From contig JAECYW010000023.1 in the NCBI GenBank assembly GCA_023014335.1, positions 868,001 through 932,000 on the forward strand: DNA of 64,000 bases, read 5' to 3'. The notes under the pieces were generated by a model. It was not told where the DNA came from. It made no database searches and saw only the letters and a list, made by a program, of their open reading frames with translations. The position numbers were made by a program, and so were the translations under genes. This document shows, one piece after another, positions 1-11,512 of this stretch. Each line of letters begins with the position of its first letter. Within the stretch, counting starts at the first letter, position 1. This DNA is from Galerina marginata. Taxonomy: Eukaryota > Basidiomycota > Agaricomycetes > Agaricales > Galerinaceae.

Positions 1-2
1 CT

Positions 3-254
3 CCTCCCGCGTCTCCGGAATTCCAAGACGACTATCCCACTCAGTCCTATGTCGTGCCCTCACCCACTTCAGTACCGGAAACGAGACTTTCTTCATCTGG
101 CGCTGCTGTTCCCAGAGTGCCGAGTCCGAATTACAGGTCAATAACTAGAATTCTCTCAATTCTAGAAGGATACCCCTTCGAAAACGAAGAACAAGGGCCA
201 GCGTCTGACAATGCCCGCCATTATCCACACAGCGTCCACGGAACAGTAGAGTAA
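3..254 (+). CDS. 3' end of an unidentified gene
   Basis: An open frame enters from the left edge of the window and stops at 252-254. The visible 83 residues are rich in Pro and Ser with acidic stretches and no recognisable domain, as in a disordered protein tail. The segment runs toward the minus-strand GMF gene, so the two are convergent with about 170 bp between their stops. The product cannot be named from this fragment. It may also be only the last exon of a multi-exon gene. Confidence 0.45.
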   Translation, partial: PPASPEFQDDYPTQSYVVPSPTSVPETRLSSSGAAVPRVPSPNYRSITRILSILEGYPFENEEQGPASDNARHYPHSVHGTVE

Positions 255-425
255 CCGAGGCGAACGTTATCTCATTCCCATTATACCCCACTATACCCTT
301 GTACAGTTATCGTGAACTCTCCATTGTAAAAGGACAGTGTAGTGTTAAATGTTGTAACATTAAAATAAAATCAAGCTGCTCCGAGGAAATTGGTATAGAA
401 TACAGAATAGTTTAAGTATTGGGAA

Positions 426-1004
426 TTACGAAAGTAACTTGGAGTCAATCACTTCCTTTGTGAGTCCTTCTGGACCATCGCGTACCTCGATAACTTTACT
501 GACATCTGCCTGATATAGTGGATTAATTTGCAGACGATGTTGTAGAGTTCAAGGGGCCCCTACCGTATTCTGGAAATTGAGGAGGGCGCTTGCATGCAAT
601 GTCATCATTCCCGTCTCGCTGGAAGAAGGAGACCAGTTGATGAGGACCAAAGGGAAGGATGTCCTGCCGTCCTTGTGCTTCAGTTCGTACGACAAAACAA
701 TATAACGAGGAGAATTCTCCGGCAACTCTGCATTGGCGGGTGTACATCAAAGTACGATCCAGGCAAGTATTCCCTCACGTACCTTCAGCTAAATCCTCGA
801 TACTGATGTCGTCGAACTGTTCCACTTCTTCCATTACGAGCTTAGCCTTGTTTATCTTGATGACAATCGCGGAACTTCCCTGACTCCGACGCTTGAATCG
901 AAACTTGCGGAGAGAATCCTTCACCTCCTGTGGTATGTCGACTAAAGCGGTACTCTGTTCAACCTATGAGGTGAGCTCGATGTCATAAATGATGCACTGA
1001 CCAT
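426..1004 (-). CDS. Glia maturation factor-type ADF-H protein (actin/Arp2/3 regulator)
   Basis: Exons on the minus strand: 1004-1002, 963-783, 727-564, 509-426, giving 143 aa, the normal size of the GMF/Aim7 family. The protein is one ADF-homology domain with the family's conserved blocks (KFRFKRRS, EELPENSPRY, SYELKHKDGR, FPLVLINW). GMF proteins bind the Arp2/3 complex and promote debranching of actin networks; that function comes from the family, not from this sequence. The first coding exon is only the ATG, followed by a 38-nt GT-AG intron; without it the frame meets a stop. It is divergent from the first MFS transporter, with 260 bp between the starts. Confidence 0.88.
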
Positions 1005-1084
1005 GGTGCTTGGTGGTGTAAAGCAGAGATAAGATAGTGGTGTGACGAGATCGCTTATTTAGGTGTTATCAGATTTCGAGCACG

Positions 1085-4000
1085 TTGTGCCGTCATCCCA
1101 TGTGGTGACATCCACTAGTACGTCTTGTCCCGGCAACACGGCTATGTCTGAACTTCTGGGCACACCAGGCATGCGTGCCTTGTAGAGTGCACCCCTCTTC
1201 CTGCAACTGCCACCACCAGTCCAGGTTCTGGAGCGACATTCATCAGAGGGACGCGAATCCAGAGATGCCAACTCCGGAACACTCTCGTGAGAGGCCATCA
1301 CACTCTCGACCAAGAACATCGCGAAATACAACCTCGAGCTCCGTTCCGTATGTTCCTCAAGCAGAAAGTCTTATCCTCCCCGATGGTCCAGTAGGCCAGG
1401 AAGCCACAGAGCTTTTGACCGAGTTTGTTCATCCACATCACCACACAGCGGAGGAAACCTTGGTCGGTTCAAGCGAAGGAGAATCTGACGATGATGTCGA
1501 CAAGAAACCCAAGCTTCCCTGGTGGAAAAGGCCGTCGCCTTGGTGGTAAGATTCCAGGTCATTCAACAAATTATTCAATTCAGCTGTTTATAGGATACTT
1601 GGAGTTATTCCATTCACGTCCATGGCAAGCTCTGCGACGATTGCTCCTCGCATCGAAATATACACTATGCTTGCTTGCAGCGTTCATAAACCTGATATTT
1701 TCAAGCAGAATTTTCCTGGCTTAGAGCTAGGCCTTCAAGGCGTCTCTCTTGAGACCGCCGTCTATGGTATACGGACGCCTAACTTGTGGAACCCTCCGAT
1801 TTCGCCATTCAGTCCCAATCAGCCCCAGATATATCTCCCTGAGGTTTCTACCTTCCTCACCACGATACAGAATGATGAATCAACTGTTCCACCTACAAAA
1901 AGGATTTTGTGTGCCTCAGATCCTGTGGTACAGGCAGCTGTTGCGAAACTAACAGCAGGTATGTTATATTCTTGCTATCTGTGTTTGACTTTTTTTTTGT
2001 GTTTATGTATGCGCCACGCTATTTTCATGAGGTGCCACAGGTCCTAATAATAATTGCGCCTCGGCTTGTCCTCGTTATGAAGCCTTAAAACATCCAATCG
2101 CTGATGCTTTGAACTAGTTATAGCTGCATGTATGGGTATTCTTAGCTGCATCACAACTGGCTGGTGGGGAGCTGTAAGTCGCTTCAATTTTTATGTCATC
2201 TCCCGAAAATTGATCAGAATTAGTTTTCTGACCGACATGGCCGAACCCGTGTCATGGGCATTTCTATTATTGCACTCCTCATCACCGACTTCAATTTCAT
2301 TATGGTAACCTTGTTCTCGAAACATATTCCAGGAGGATACTGGTTCCTGGTCGTGGGACCCGCGCTAGAGGGCCTTCTGGGTGGTTAGTCAGCCCTTAGA
2401 TTATTTATTCATTTATTAATCGACCCGACAGGAATAACAACTGGCATTGCAGCTCTCCATGGATACTTGGCTGATACCACAACTGAAAGCGACAGGTAAA
2501 ATCTCTCCATCGCTATCGATTACATTTAACTAAAACGAGCGTGGAAGATCGCGAATTTTTTCATTAAGCTTAGGTCTTCTCTTCACCGGGATGGCCCTTG
2601 GTCCAACGTTAGGAGCCTTGCTAATCAGACTTACGGGACAAACAATATCCGTCTTTTACGTTGCTGCAAGTCTTCACGTCGTTTACACTATCCTCGTATG
2701 GACCACAATTCCGGAGTCACTAGACAAGAAAAAAATGGACCAGGCTAAAGCGAAATATGCAGTTGATCTTCTGGAAACGGCGAATGAGCGAGAAGTAAAC
2801 CCTGCCGTTGGCCTGCTCGTCAGACTCCGGCGTCTTTTTGCTTTCTTGAGCCCTCTGACAATATTCATGCCCGAGGAGGAGAAACATACCGGCAACCCCC
2901 TCAAGAAGCCAAAGAAGGATTATAATCTAACACTCATGGCTCTGGGTTATGGCTTTACTATCTCGTTGATGGTAAGTTCGCCTTGGGCGCCGGCTTTGAC
3001 TTTGAATTAAGATCGTGCATAGGGATCCTACACATATAAGTTCCAATACGCCGCTTCGACTTTTGGATGGAGTTCAGAAACTGTGAGTGGCTATCCGGTA
3101 CATGTTTCTTTGTTATCTCACCGTATATGTCGTTACAGCTCGGTTACTGGCTGAGTTTAATTGGTACTACACGGGCTATTTTCTTGACTCTAATCCTACC
3201 CAGTAGGCATTGAAATTTTTTGCCGATGTTTAAACTATACTGACGAAAATCCTAGTTGCCATTAAATTATTCAAGCCGAAGCCTATCGTTATCGAAATGC
3301 CCGCCAAACCCAGAGAGACAGAGACCACCCCCCTTCTAGAGTCCACTGAAGCTGGTTCTAGGACCCCTTCCACTTCTGCGACACCGTTGCCAAAGACGAT
3401 CAAGAAGGAGATCCACTCCCCCTCATTTGACCTCGGCCTTGCACGGGTTTCCCTTCTCGTAGAAGTTGTCGGCTACACCTTCATGGCATTGGCACCGACG
3501 CCATTGACCTTTACACTATTTGGGATGATGAGTGCCCTTGGCACGGCATATAGCCCTGCTGTGCAAAGTGTCACCCTGGCTTTGTATGCCCGTCGCGGGG
3601 GTACAGAAATTGGCCGGCTCTTCGGTGCGCTTAGCGTCATCCAAGCATTGTGGTGTGTTTTTTCTTTGCATTTTCATGTTCAAGTCTTTTTTTCGAGTCT
3701 GATCGTCAACATCTGCTTAGTTCACAGATTATCGGTCCATCTTTATATGGCTTGGTATACATGAAAACCGTTGCTACCTATCCACGGACCATTTTCTTTG
3801 TCACCGTCGCCACTGTCATTGTGTCCTTTTTCTTGCTCAGTTTTGTCAGACTTCCGAAGGAAAGCGACTATCGGCGAGAAAGCCTTGCGGATCTGGAAGA
3901 ACCTCGATCAGAGGTGGACGCCACACATCTCCAAGAGAGCACGCTGGTGGACACTAGAGTAGATACTTCAGATGCTGCTGGGGCTCGCAAGAGACAGGCC

Positions 4001-4235
4001 GTGTCATATGGCTCCACGACCAAGCCACCATCGGTACAATAGATTCTTATTTAATAAGTTGGATTGAATATTCCTTCGCTTCTTTTTATTGTTATTGACG
4101 ATTTACAACCTATGATGATGTTATGATAGATCCGAGCTTTTGTACTTCACTCTTTTGGCATCGTTGTGTTGAATACAGGACCCGGAATTCACAGTAACTA
4201 AGACGGGATAATCAATATTCATGTATCCATTTTGA
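1085..4235 (+). repeat. Tandem duplication unit, copy 1
   Basis: This segment contains the first MFS gene plus about 180 bp upstream and about 190 bp downstream that also align by eye with copy 2 (5581-8680). Shared landmarks include the TTGTGCCGTCATCC block at its start, the GGAGCGACATTC block before the ATG, and the 3' flank ending near the motif ATTCACAGTAACTA. The homologous non-coding flanks show that a genomic segment was duplicated, not a processed transcript. Confidence 0.85.
1265..4042 (+). CDS. MFS transporter, tandem copy 1
   Basis: Ten exons: 1265-1545, 1594-1958, 2124-2173, 2224-2383, 2432-2495, 2569-2971, 3023-3082, 3139-3202, 3256-3652, 3721-4042; 721 aa. A polar N-terminal segment of about 90 residues ends in a Trp-rich motif (LPWWKRPSPWW) just before the first membrane helix. 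MFS motif A follows the second helix (GAFSDRHGRTRVMG). The helices are split into two bundles by a long cytosolic loop holding PKTIKKEIHSPSFDL. The substrate cannot be told; relatives are general-substrate or drug-like exporters. The start is the first ATG after the duplicated upstream block. The C-terminus is about 40 residues longer than in copy 2. Confidence 0.85.
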
Positions 4236-5752
4236 TAATTCTAACCTGAAGCTAGGGACAAGTGTAAGCATATAGCTGGCATGAGTGTCACTTGCCCAGG
4301 TTCCAAGTCCTGAAACGATCTGCCATCTCTTAGCCTAGCTGCTCGAGGCCAGCTTCGTTCCTCTTCCTTCGTGCGCTGCGGGTGTCGATTCTCTGTGAAT
4401 TTCAGGATTTACGTCCTTGTGACAATGAACACGAGCAACATCAAGTTCGGTTTTTACTGCTCGTCCGTCAAATGCGGGGATTACTTACATGTCTAGATCA
4501 ACAAATTAGAGAGGCCTAACTGCAAATGATATTGCTCACCTTGCGTGAAGACCAATAAGGACTGGTGCCGGAGAACGGGGGAGTTCGCCCTTATGTGTGA
4601 TTTCCACTCGAATGAAATGGAATACAAACCTATCCAGAACCTTGTATGGTAAATACTCCTTTTTCCAAGTAAAACGCGGATAATTAGCTCACACAAGGAC
4701 CTGACTTGAACGACAAGGTTATCTGCAGACTCTAAACATGACGGTTTCTTCTGTGTGCATCCTTCCTATATTCGAGTTACTCAGCCACGATTAATGAAGG
4801 GGAAATGGCATAAACACACCTCAAGGACTGGAAAAATAATGTTCTTGAAAAAGAGGGTAGGCTTGTACAGCGCCTTCAGCAACGCTTCGTAAATGTGTAC
4901 GTTCAATTTCCGGTGTGATGTAATATCCTTGCTGACCAGGGAGCAGAACATGGCGCAAGAAAAATTCTACTTGGTCGCCGTTCACATTCGACATAACAAC
5001 TTCAGTCGTTATCTTGCAGCGTGTAGGACTCCAGTTTGTGAGTGAGCGAGCGGGCGCGAGATCCCCCTCGACGAGACTGGTTTTGCGCAAGCAACGACGA
5101 TACGTCAGCGGAGAACTCTGACATCTCGAACATGGCGACCACGTTGGAGTCTACAGTGTACACCGAAAGCCAACCGAAAGCGCTTAAGCGGGAACCGAGT
5201 GAGAAAAGGCTTGGTGACTCGGCCGCAGCCAGTTTTACGTTGGAGTCAGGCGCGCCGAACTCTCGCCTCAGCAATATTACACGAAAAGTTTCAACTTCGG
5301 GCAGCAGGCTGTCGGGTGCTTGAGAAATTCGGTAACTTGGGTGATAAGGGAAATTGCGACTGACACCAGACTGGCCAACGGTGACTTGGTACGACAATGA
5401 GGCTTCAAAGCTTCATGACTAGGTTCACCTACTATAGTTAGACAGTTGATCACCCCGTTCAGCCAATAAAGTGAGATCGATGGTGAGATTGAGCTTGATT
5501 GACGAGATCAAATAGAGTATTCAAGTCACAGCACCTCAGCAGACTGTGAAACGTGTCACAGCGCCACTGCGGCAGCACTGTTGTGCCGTCATCCATGTGC
5601 TGACATGCACACGTCTTAACACGGTTATCTCTGCAGTTCTGGGCACACCCACCAGGCATGGGCGCTTTCTAGTGCTCAATCCTCTTACCTCAACTACCAC
5701 CATCAGTCCAGTCTCTGGAGCGACATTCGTCAGAGGGACGCGAAATCCAGCG
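4043..5752. other. Spacer between the two MFS copies
   Basis: It begins with the duplicated 3' flank of copy 1 and ends with the duplicated promoter of copy 2. In the middle (about 4490-5400, minus strand) several open segments could be chained as exons (5397-5002, 5090-4821, 4696-4493). They lack a clear start codon and match nothing I recognise. A plus-strand ORF at 5042-5323 overlaps them. Coding potential here is unproven. Confidence 0.35.
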
Positions 5753-8680
5753 ATGCCAACCCCGGAATACTCACGAGTCAGACCGTCACACTCCCGATCA
5801 CGAATTTCATCCTCGAGCTCTATTCCCTATGTTCTCCGAGCAGAGAGTTTTATCCTACCGGATAGCCCACTAGGCGAGGAAGCCACAGAGCTTTTGACCG
5901 AGTTCGTTCACCCACGTACCCGCACAACGGAGGAAACCTGGCTCGAAGAAGAACCTGAGGATGACGTCGATAACAGATCCAAACTCCCTTGGTGGAAGAG
6001 ACCGTCACCTTGGTGGTAAGATTTCATGTCATGCATACAGATTACTTCAGTCAAATGTTCAATAGGATACTTGGAGTTATACCATTCACTGCTCTGGCAA
6101 GCTCTGGGACGACTGCTCCCTGCATCGAAATATACACCATGCTTGCTTGCAGCGTTCATAAACCTGATATTTTCAAGGAGAATTTTCCTGGAATAGAGCT
6201 AGGCCTTCGAGGCGTCTCCCTTGTGGCTGACGTCTATGATGTACAGCCGCCCAAATTGGCTTACGCTCCACCTTCGCCGTTCAGCCCTAATCTGCCCCAG
6301 ATATATCTCCCGGTGGCTTCCCCCTTCCCTACAATCATAGAAAATAACGGGTCAACTGTTCCTTCCGCAGACAAGAAATTGTGTGCCTCAGATCCTGTGG
6401 TACAGGCAGCCGTCGCGAAACTAACAACAGGTATGTCATGTTCTTGCTATATGCGCTTCGCCCTTCGTATGCGCCACGCTATTGCCGCGAGGTTTCACAA
6501 GCCTCAATATCAATTGCGCCTATGCTCGTGCCCATCTGAAAGCTTACAACATTCAATCTGATGCCTTGATCCAGTTATAGCAACCCTCACGGGCATTCTT
6601 AGCTGCATCACAACTGGCTGGTGGGGAGCTGTAAGTCGCTCCAACTTCTCATGTTGTCTCCCGAAGTTAATCAAAATTAGTTCACAGACCGTTACGGCCG
6701 AACCCGTGTCATGGGCTTTTCTGTCCTTGCACTCCTCATCACCGACTTCAATTTCATTATAGTAACCTTGTTCTCGAAACATATTCCTGGAGGATATTGG
6801 TTCCTGGTCGTGGGGCCCATGATACAAGGGCTTCTTGGCGGTTAGTCAGCCCTTCAATCACTTATCGATTAACGTTTTTTAATCGACTCGACGCGGCACA
6901 GGAATGGCAACTGCTCTTGCGGCTATCAATGGATACTTGGCTGACACCACAACTGAAAGTGATAGGTAAAAGTTCTCTATCGCTATAGATTATATTCAAC
7001 TAAAATGTGTGTGGAAGATCGCGGGTTTTCTCATTAAGCTTAGGTCTTCTCTTCACCGGCGTGGCCCTTGGTCCAACACTGGGAGCCTTGCTAATCAGAT
7101 TTACGGGACAAACGATATCCGTCCTTTACGTGGCTTCCAGTCTCCATGTCGCATACGGAATGCTTGTCTGGATCGCGATGCCGGAGTCACTCAGCAAAAA
7201 GAAAATGAACGAGGCCAAACGGAAATATGCAGCTGAACTTCTGGAAACGGAGAATGAGCGACAAGGCAAACCTCTTGTGGGCATCCTCGTCAGGCTCCGG
7301 CGCCTTTTCTCTTTCTTGAGTCCTCTGACAATCTTCATGCCCGAGGAAGAGAAACGTACCCACAACCCCCTCAAGAAGCCGAAGAAGGATTATAATCTTA
7401 CATTCATGGCTCTGGGATATGGCTTTACCGTGTCGCTGCTGGTAAGTCGGCTGCGATGCCGACTCTATCCCTAGATTAAGACTGTATATAGGGTTCTTAT
7501 ACGTCTAAATTCCAATACGCCGCCTCGACTTTTGGATGGAGTTCAGAAACTGTACGTGACCTTCGCCTATATGCATCACCTTTATCTGACTACATTCTAT
7601 TGCAGCTTGGTTACTGGCTGAGTTTACTCGGCATTACACGAGCTATTTTTCTGACTCTAATTCTACCGAGTATGCCTTGCAGTCTTTCTCGATATTTTTT
7701 ATCTTTGCTGATAAAAATTTTAGTTTCAATCAAGTTACTCAAGCCGGATCCTGTTACCATCGAAATGCCCGCCGATCCTATAGAGACAGAGACGACTTGC
7801 CTTCTGGAATCGACTGAGGCTGATCCCCAGACCTCCACTTCCGGGACACAGTTGCCGAAGACAATCAAGAAGGAGATACACTCCCCCTCATTTGACCTCA
7901 GCCTTGCACGGGTTTCTCTTCTCTCAGAAATTGTCGGTTACAGTCTCTTGGCATTGATATCAACGCCAACGACGTTTACACTATTTGCGGCGACGAGTGC
8001 CGTTGGCACTGCATTCAACCCAGCTGTGCAAAGTGTCACCCTAGCTTTATATGCTCGTCGCGGGGGAACAGAAATTGGGAGACTCTTCGGCGCGCTCAGC
8101 GTCATTCAGGCCCTGAGGTGTGTATTTTTTCACCCTTCACATCCTTGTGTTCGATCCATTTTTTCATCTCTTATTGTTCATTGCTTCCTATAGCTCGCAG
8201 ATTATTGGTCCATCTATATACGGATTGGTATATATGAAGACCGTTGCTACCTTTCCGCGAACGATCTTCTTTGTCTCCGTCGCCTCTGTTGCCGCGTCGT
8301 TTGTTCTGCTCAGCCTTGTCAGACTTCCGAAGGAGAGCAACAATCGACGCGAAAGCTATGCGGATCCAGAAGAGCCTGCTTCGGGTTTGCCAGCAACACA
8401 TCATTAAGGAAGCACATTGGTGGATACTAGAGTAGATGCTGCAGGGCTCGCAAGGGACGTATGGTCCTAGGACGCAGCCAACATCGGTATAGCTTCTTCA
8501 ATAGACTCTTATTTATGGACTGAGTTAGACATTCCTCGAGTTATTTTTTTTTATTGCCCATCCACAATCTATGTTGCTGCTGTACTAGATCTTAGCTTCT
8601 GTATCATTCTGTCATTGCTGTTTCGTGTATAGGACCTGGAAATTCATAGTAACTACGAGATAATTCACATATATTCCCAA
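5581..8680 (+). repeat. Tandem duplication unit, copy 2
   Basis: This is the second copy of the unit at 1085-4235, in the same orientation and separated from it by about 1.35 kb. Homology covers upstream sequence, all ten exons, the introns in part, and the 3' flank (for example ATTCATAGTAACTA near 8642). Confidence 0.85.
5753..8407 (+). CDS. MFS transporter, tandem copy 2
   Basis: Ten exons: 5753-6015, 6066-6430, 6581-6630, 6681-6840, 6902-6965, 7039-7441, 7492-7551, 7606-7669, 7724-8117, 8194-8407; 678 aa. Exons 2-8 have the same lengths and phases as in copy 1. The N-terminal LPWWKRPSPWW motif and MFS motif A (FTDRYGRTRVMG) are kept, while the acidic linker before the Trp motif is shortened and changed. 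The final exon stops at TAA 8405-8407, at a point where copy 1 reads on through aligned sequence, so this copy lacks the copy-1 tail. It is intact and probably functional. The substrate is unknown. Confidence 0.85.
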
Positions 8681-9060
8681 GCCGGCTCTAGATCTTCATA
8701 TTAGAAAGTTCGACAATGTGAGATTGATTATATGTATGTAAATGGGCCATTGCCAGGTCTAAGTAAGTATTGTAACATCCCATACTATCCGTTTTGTTGA
8801 GGAACTTCTCTCTTCGTTTCTACATTTCGCCTTTAATCTACATTGATTCTTGTGATTCTTGCATCGTTCTTCGCGTTCCATTCTCTTCACCTTGATCTTC
8901 TCACTTGGCCGTTTCACGTTGGGCATAAGGAAAGTAAACCAACGACTCCAACATCCATACACCCAAGTAAATGGGCAGTTTACAATTCAGTTCCCAACCT
9001 AGAATAAGCGACAAAATAAAGAAAGGGAGAATAACTCAGTATAATTTATTCCAATAAAGA
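8408..9060. other. Intergenic, convergent gene ends
   Basis: This holds the 3' flank of MFS copy 2 (part of the duplication unit to about 8680) and then about 380 bp before the minus-strand Aha1 stop. I see no gene; the short minus ORF at 8759-8962 has no protein-like features. Confidence 0.5.
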
Positions 9061-10660
9061 TTACTTGGGAGAAAAGATAGGACGTGGTGGTGGAGTGACG
9101 CCCGAAGAAGAAAGAAGGGGTATCGCGAATGCTGCAGCGAGCACCAGGGTAGCAATAGCCAACGCTGGGAAATATGACGAGAAGGACGATTTGGGTTTGT
9201 CGCCAATATTTTTGTTCCGAGCCAATTTGGATTGGTTTTGGATGTAGGAAGAGGAGTAGATGGGGGCGGATGGGACAACATGAACGTACCCGATGGACTT
9301 GAAGCCGTGGATGCTACGCAGGAAATGAGAATAAAGACTCCACGGACAAAGGAATGTAACTGACTAGTATCCTTCGATATTCCGCTTGATTTCATCTTGC
9401 ATGCCAATAGGAACACCAACAAGTGAGAAGATAACCTTTGTTGATTCAGAAGACTGATCGAGGGTGGTGGTAAGGGTCGCTTCGTGTCCTGAATAGGTCA
9501 AATACAAGTCAGTCATCGACGTCAAGAAAACACAAAATAAATGTACCCGATGGCCATGTTGGGTTTTGGAGTGCCCAAGTTTGCACAATCTCCTTGTTTG
9601 CTGTCAGAGAAATGTATTTGCCCTTCACACCGCCACCGAAAAGTGAATATTCGGTGCCAGGTTGACCTTGAGACTGAAAAGCGAAGCGCACCAGTCAGAC
9701 TTTTTTATAAAAAAATTGTTGTGCGTCGTGTGTATTTACCTGAGCCGGAGCACGGGTCCAAGCAGGGATCCTTTTCTCGTCAGTGAGGAGGTTGAACAAG
9801 TCTTCTCCTGACGCCCTGAACTCAGCCTCGACCACGACGGTAGCCGAGTTAACCTTGCCCTTTGATGGTTTGGGTTTGACTGGAGCAGGGGCCGATGAAG
9901 AGGCAGCAGGAGCAGCGGCCGGAACGGCATTTACTGGGGCAGGAGTACTTGTACGACTGGGGTCGGCGCTGATGGTCAAGTCCTTGCCATGGGTCTCAAT
10001 AATGGCGGTTGGGAACGTGGCTAACTTTGCCTCGAGGGCAACGGACAGACGAGCTCGTGCCAGCGTGAATATCGCGTCGACTTCGGGCGAGCTCTGCGTT
10101 TGGAGTGTCCAATTATACTAGTTGGAGAAAGATGTCAGATAAAACTCGACTACGAAAATACATAAAGCAATGAGATGGACGCCACGAATACTTACAACAA
10201 AGTCTGACAGATGGTCACAAATAATTTCATGGGAGACCTCGGGAATTGTCAATGTGCCTTTTACTTCTGCACCGTCGCTGGCTGTGCCCTGCCATTCAGC
10301 GATAACTTTGCAATCGAAGATCGTGATCAGCCTGAAGGGACACCGGCAAGCATGAATCAGCACGAGTTCGAGCATAGATAGATTGCAACATAACGAGAAC
10401 ATGGCATACGGATGACACGACAACACCCTGGAAGCAAGCTAACGGAAATAAAATAAAGTCAATTGCACGCACTTTGACTTTCTCTGACCGAGTTCGATGT
10501 CTCCCTCCACTTCCGTTACTTTTGAAATGGAAACAACCTCGCCTTCCTTCTCTCCAGTGACAGAGACGGTGGTGAGCTCACGCTCGAACCATTCCGACCC
10601 CCAACGGGTAATGTTCTTGTTCTTCCAATGCCAGTTCGCAGTCGAAGGTGGTAAAGCCAT
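9061..10660 (-). CDS. aha1: Aha1-type activator of Hsp90 ATPase with C-terminal membrane segment
   Basis: Exons (minus): 10660-10473, 10331-10196, 10117-9740, 9673-9547, 9488-9365, 9313-9061; 401 aa. Residues 1-145 form the Aha1 N-domain (starting MALPPSTANWHWKNKN, with WGSEWF). An Ala/Pro-rich linker follows. Residues about 205-335 are the AHSA1/START-like C-domain (WTRAPAQ, GTEYSLFGGGVKG, NIEGYYIHGFKSIG). After it comes a tail of about 65 residues with a strongly hydrophobic stretch of about 21 residues (365-385) and a short polar end, as in a tail anchor. Aha1 stimulates Hsp90 ATPase in the cytosol; membrane anchoring is my inference. Intron 5 (GTCAGT donor at 9364) avoids a TAG and restores the conserved YYIHGF block. 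Divergent from guanylate kinase. Confidence 0.88.
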
Positions 10661-10798
10661 GGATGAAGATAATATTACTGATGAGATGAAGGATTAGATT
10701 GGGGAGCTGGGTGGTTGTGGTTCCGGTGAAGGAATTTATTTATTTGCTCGCGTTTTCGTTGGGTGTACCTTTCCATCATGTTCTAGTTCTTTCTAACC
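10661..10798. promoter_or_regulatory. Shared divergent promoter region, Aha1 / guanylate kinase
   Basis: Only 138 bp separate the two start codons, so the 5' UTRs and promoters of the two genes must share this stretch. I did not identify a TATA box or a named site. Confidence 0.55.
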
Positions 10799-11512
10799 AT
10801 GTCTCCTCGTCCGGATTTCCTTCGCCCGTTGGTTCTTTCCGGGCCCTCTGGCGTCGGCAAGAGCACTCTTCTCCAGAGGCTCTTTGCAGAATTTCCAGAC
10901 AAATTTGGGTTCAGCGTTTCCCGTGCGGTCTATAAATTTTATCCTGCCTGATCGTTGTGACTAATACACCACAGATACCACTCGAAAACCCCGACCAGGC
11001 GAGGTAGAAGGGAAACAGTACCATTTCGTCACGCCTCAGAAGTTCAAGGATCTCATAGAGCAGAGTGCCTTCATCGAGCATGCTGAGTTCTCCGGTAATT
11101 TCTATGGCACCAGCTTCGAGACCGTCCGGCAGGTCCAGCTCCTGGGTCGGCGATGCATTCTTGACATTGAAGCACAGGTAACGGACGCGTTTTTGCGATT
11201 CTTATATCCAATAACTTCTGTTTTCAGGGCGTTCGTCAAATAAAGAATACGGAACTCAACCCTGTCTATCTCTTCATCTCCCCACCTTCAATGACCGCTC
11301 TTCGAAGCCGGCTGCAGCAACGAGGAACGGAGACAGAAGCCTCGGTTCAAAAACGTCTTGCCACCGCTTTGAAAGAGATCGAGTATGCCAAGGAGAACGC
11401 CCACGATCTTGTAATCGTGAACGACGACTTAGACCGGACATACGAACTCTTTAAACGGGTTGCCCAAGGACACGAGATACCCAGCGATACCCTTCCCCCT
11501 CTTGATGATTGA
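10799..11512 (+). CDS. guk1: Guanylate kinase
   Basis: Exons 10799-10922, 10975-11177, 11228-11512; 203 aa, normal for GMP kinases, which convert GMP plus ATP to GDP plus ADP. The P-loop GPSGVGKST lies at residues 15-23. The GMP-binding region [11 protein letters not shown] spans the first splice junction (C|AT makes the His), and [10 protein letters not shown] and the ILDIEAQGV block follow. The donor GTGCGG at 10923 is required to obtain the conserved SVSHTTR. The protein is cytosolic and part of purine nucleotide metabolism. Confidence 0.93.

Noticed and set aside
5002..5397. 131-codon minus-strand ORF between the MFS copies as a real gene
   Set aside because: Opens with TTG rather than ATG, overlaps a plus ORF, and no family is recognisable; kept only as a low-confidence note.
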